DNA of 64,000 nucleotides from the NCBI GenBank assembly GCA_963777625.1, contig CAVZRO010000029.1, positions 1-64,000 of the forward strand, written 5' to 3'. The notes below the pieces were generated by a model that made no database searches, was not told the DNA's origin, and saw nothing but the letters and a program-made list of their open reading frames with translations. Numbering within the stretch: position 1 is the stretch's first letter; every line of letters begins with the position of its first letter. The position numbers were made by a program, and so were the translations under genes. This DNA is from DATDIC01 sp963777625 (GTDB lineage Bacteria; Pseudomonadota; Alphaproteobacteria; Acetobacterales; Acetobacteraceae). This document shows, piece by piece, positions 62,306 to 64,000 of the stretch.

Positions 62306-62749
62306 ATGCCGGCCGTGCGCGCCGTTCGTATTCGCAAGCAGGATTACGAGGCATTGGCGGCGTTTCGACGGGCGCTGCGGCGGTTCGTGGCGTTCAGCGA
62401 ACAAGCGGCGCGGGCGGCGCGGCTGACGCCGCGGCAGCATCAGGTGCTGCTGGCGATCAAGGGTGCCCCGGGGCGGGACGTGCTGAGCGTAGGGGAGATT
62501 GCTGCGGCGCTCATGATTCGACCGCATAGCGGTGTGGAACTGATCGACCGGCTGGTACAGCTCGGATTGGTGGCGCGGCAGGCGGATGGCGTCGATCACC
62601 GACGTGTGAATATCGCCCTGACCGCAGCGGCGGATGCGGTGCTGGAAGATCTGTCCACCGTACATGTCGAGGAGTTGCGGCGGATACGGCCGGCGCTGGC
62701 GGACCTGTTGCGGCGCTTCGATTCCGATACCGGCGGCCCGAAGTCTTGA
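62306..62749 (+). CDS. MarR-family transcriptional regulator
   Basis: 147 residues. RRFVAFSEQAARAARLTPRQ, HQVLLAIKGAPGRDVLSVGE, IAAALMIRPHSGVELIDRLV and the wing QADGVDHRRVNIALT. It shares the 70-bp divergent intergenic region with the ClC gene and probably regulates it or itself. That region holds CATATATCGTACTACGATGA, which contains the inverted repeat ATCGTA..TACGAT as a possible operator. Confidence 0.87.
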   Translation: MPAVRAVRIRKQDYEALAAFRRALRRFVAFSEQAARAARLTPRQHQVLLAIKGAPGRDVLSVGEIAAALMIRPHSGVELIDRLVQLGLVARQADGVDHRRVNIALTAAADAVLEDLSTVHVEELRRIRPALADLLRRFDSDTGGPKS

Positions 62750-62924
62750 GTGCTGCCAGGATCGTCGGGCCGCGGGGATCTGAAACAGCAAGTCCTTCGG
62801 GACCGACGTTCGGCGCAAGCAGCGCTTTCTGGGTGGCAGGTCAGACGTTGCGATGACGGACTGATACTTTGCGGTGGAATGTTTGACCGTCCCGTCAGGT
62901 CGTCATGGGGGCGTTGAGCCGGCA

Positions 62925-63110
62925 CGCGGCAAGAACAAGAAACTTCCAACGCAGAGGCGCAGAGGCGCAGAGGCGCAGAGATACGCGCCGAGGTCCGGCA
63001 ATCTCCCGGCCGGCTTGATGATCGGCCCGACCGGCAGCGCTCCGCCTTCGTGTCTCGTCGGCGAATTTTTCGTGTGGCTTCGCCGGCCATGGCACTGGAA
63101 CGGCGACGCG
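62925..63110. repeat. Dispersed repeat, family R3 (copy 3), with 8-bp tandem array
   Basis: GGCACGCGGCAAGAACAAGAAAC matches R3. The arm that is GGAGGCTCCGAGACACGGAG elsewhere has become an array of GCAGAGGC repeated about 3.5 times (62953-62981). The right arm CCTTCGTGTC..TTCGTGTGGC..GGCACTGGAACGG follows. The array may be a slippage product of the repeat's own GGAG/GAGG units. Confidence 0.6.
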
Positions 63111-63136
63111 GTTCCGGAGGCGGTAATCAAGTCGCG

Positions 63137-63271
63137 CCGTTCGAGAGGCGGACTCTTCCGCGTCATGCTGACGCACGCCGGTATGACGCGGTCGCGATTG
63201 CGCGGACTGTCGCTGGATTCCGGCTTTCGCCGGAATGACCGGGGACGGGGATGGGGCTGCGTTCAGGGCGG
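63137..63271 (+). repeat. Dispersed palindromic repeat, family R1 (copy 5, uninterrupted)
   Basis: CCGTTCGAGAGGCGGACTCTTCC, CGTCATGCTGACGCACGCCGGTATGACGCGG, TCGCGATTGCGCGGACTGTCGCTGG, the hairpin ATTCCGGCTTTCGCCGGAATGACC and the tail GGGGACGGGGATGGGGCTGCGTTCAGGGCGG. The hairpin stem shows a compensated change relative to the other copies (CCGG..CCGG in place of CCCG..CGGG). This copy shows the unoccupied target of the IS1111 element. Confidence 0.8.
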
Positions 63272-63281
63272 CCTGTCGGCG

Positions 63282-64000
63282 TCAGAAACCTTCGCGAATG
63301 ACGTCGCGGGCGAAATAGGACAGGATCAGATCGGCTCCCGCACGCTTGAACGCGCCGAGCGTCTCCCGCACCACCAGGGCTTCGTCAATGGCGCCGGCCG
63401 CCGCGGCGAATTTGATCATCGCGTACTCACCGCTGACCTGATAAACGGCGATCGGCAGCAGGGTGCGGTCGCGCAGCCGTGCCAGCACGTCGAGGTACGG
63501 CAGGCCGGGTTTCACCATCAGTATGTCGGCGCCTTCGTCCTCGTCGGCCAGCGATTCGCGCAGCGCCTCACGCCCATTCAACGGATCGAGCTGGTAGGTC
63601 TTGCGGTCGCCTTTCAGCTCACAACCGGCGGCCGCGCGGAATGGTCCGTAGAAGGCCGAGGCGAATTTCGACGAGTAGGCCATGATCGGCATGTCCTGGT
63701 GCCCGGCAGCGTCCAGCGCGTGCCGGATCGCCGCGACCTGACCGTCCATCATGCCGGATGGCGCCACCAGGTCGGCCCCTGCCTCCGCCAAGGTCACGGC
63801 TTGGCGCCCGAGATTTTCCAAGGTCACGTCGTTCAGCACGTGGCCGTGCTCCAGGACGCCGCAATGGCCGTGATCGGTGTATTCACAGAAGCAGAGATCG
63901 GGGATCACCACCATCTCCGGCACCGCTCTCCGGGCGTGGCGCACCAGGCGCGCGACAAGGCCATCCGGCTGCCACGCATCACTGCCGGACGGGTCCTTGC
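63282..64000 (-). CDS. hemB: Delta-aminolevulinic acid dehydratase (porphobilinogen synthase), 5' end outside window
   Basis: The frame enters the window at 63998 (KDPSGSDAWQPDGLVARLVR) and ends at 63282 after SYFARDVIREGF. The enzyme condenses two 5-aminolevulinates in heme synthesis. The metal-site region MVVIPDLCFCEYTDHGHCG has Cys residues typical of the family. The Schiff-base lysines lie in MAYSSKFASAFYGPFR and DILMVKPGLPYLD. About 240 of ~330 residues are visible, and the C-terminus is complete. Confidence 0.95.
   Translation of the reverse strand, partial: KDPSGSDAWQPDGLVARLVRHARRAVPEMVVIPDLCFCEYTDHGHCGVLEHGHVLNDVTLENLGRQAVTLAEAGADLVAPSGMMDGQVAAIRHALDAAGHQDMPIMAYSSKFASAFYGPFRAAAGCELKGDRKTYQLDPLNGREALRESLADEDEGADILMVKPGLPYLDVLARLRDRTLLPIAVYQVSGEYAMIKFAAAAGAIDEALVVRETLGAFKRAGADLILSYFARDVIREGF

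Noticed and set aside
1..64000. tRNA, rRNA, CRISPR array, replication origin
   Set aside because: No cloverleaf ending in CCA, no 16S/23S core motif, no regularly spaced repeats and no DnaA-box cluster were found on either strand by reading.

Overview
This is a GC-rich window, about 65% by eye, of chromosomal DNA from an alphaproteobacterium. The organism is probably in the Rhodospirillales/Acetobacteraceae range. That guess rests on codon use, family content (DUF2380 lipoprotein-like protein, HtrA proteases, RND efflux, several flavin and CoA-transferase catabolic genes) and abundant GTG/TTG starts with ATGA overlaps. No rRNA, tRNA or CRISPR was seen. The DNA is accessory and catabolic in character, with three transposable-element families and three families of short dispersed repeats.

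1-12.1 kb: a complete DDE insertion sequence (2-1362) sits just upstream of a catabolic gene set. The set comprises a thiolase-fold protein, its DUF35 partner, an enoyl-CoA hydratase-like protein, two short class III CoA-transferases, a luciferase-like flavin enzyme, a class IV PLP aminotransferase, a four-gene polar amino acid ABC importer and a GntR/FCD regulator. Two promoters (1383-1414 and 6218-6250) carry the same GntR-type palindrome, TGGYATACCA, at the same place over the -10 box. The set therefore looks like one regulon: import of an amino or organic acid, transamination, CoA activation and C-C cleavage. This is my first candidate for an undescribed system.

12.3-16.1 kb: a minus-strand cassette encodes a ~900-residue protein with an M91 (NleD/HopH-type) zinc-protease motif, split by one frameshift, plus a DUF4919 protein and a small helical protein. 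This is a possible effector locus and my second candidate.

16.3-30.4 kb: RidA, a two-domain ABM protein, a damaged IS110/IS1111 element inserted in a palindromic repeat, a membrane HEYSH protein, GST, an HtrA protease, a DUF2380 protein, a frameshifted LivK-type binding protein, a luciferase-like enzyme, an alditol-oxidase-like enzyme, a group II intron RT fragment, HdeD, free methionine-R-sulfoxide reductase and MarR.

30.9-47.5 kb: the Kup potassium transporter, a CoA-transferase, a TauE/SafE remnant, a DUF2283/DUF4258-like toxin-antitoxin-like pair, an acyl-CoA dehydrogenase, fumarase C, GST and a family-1 ABC importer. These are followed by a second, intact IS1111 element with extra tandem right ends, then a two-subunit ThDP decarboxylase.

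47.6-64 kb: RND efflux genes, a Rieske oxygenase, pyruvate kinase, a BBE flavin oxidase, a LysR regulator, a luciferase-like enzyme, a second HtrA protease, a ClC channel, MarR and the 3' part of hemB. Genes between 50.8 and 57.4 kb carry an unusual density of single-base frameshifts. One of them is in pyruvate kinase, which points to sequence error at least in part.
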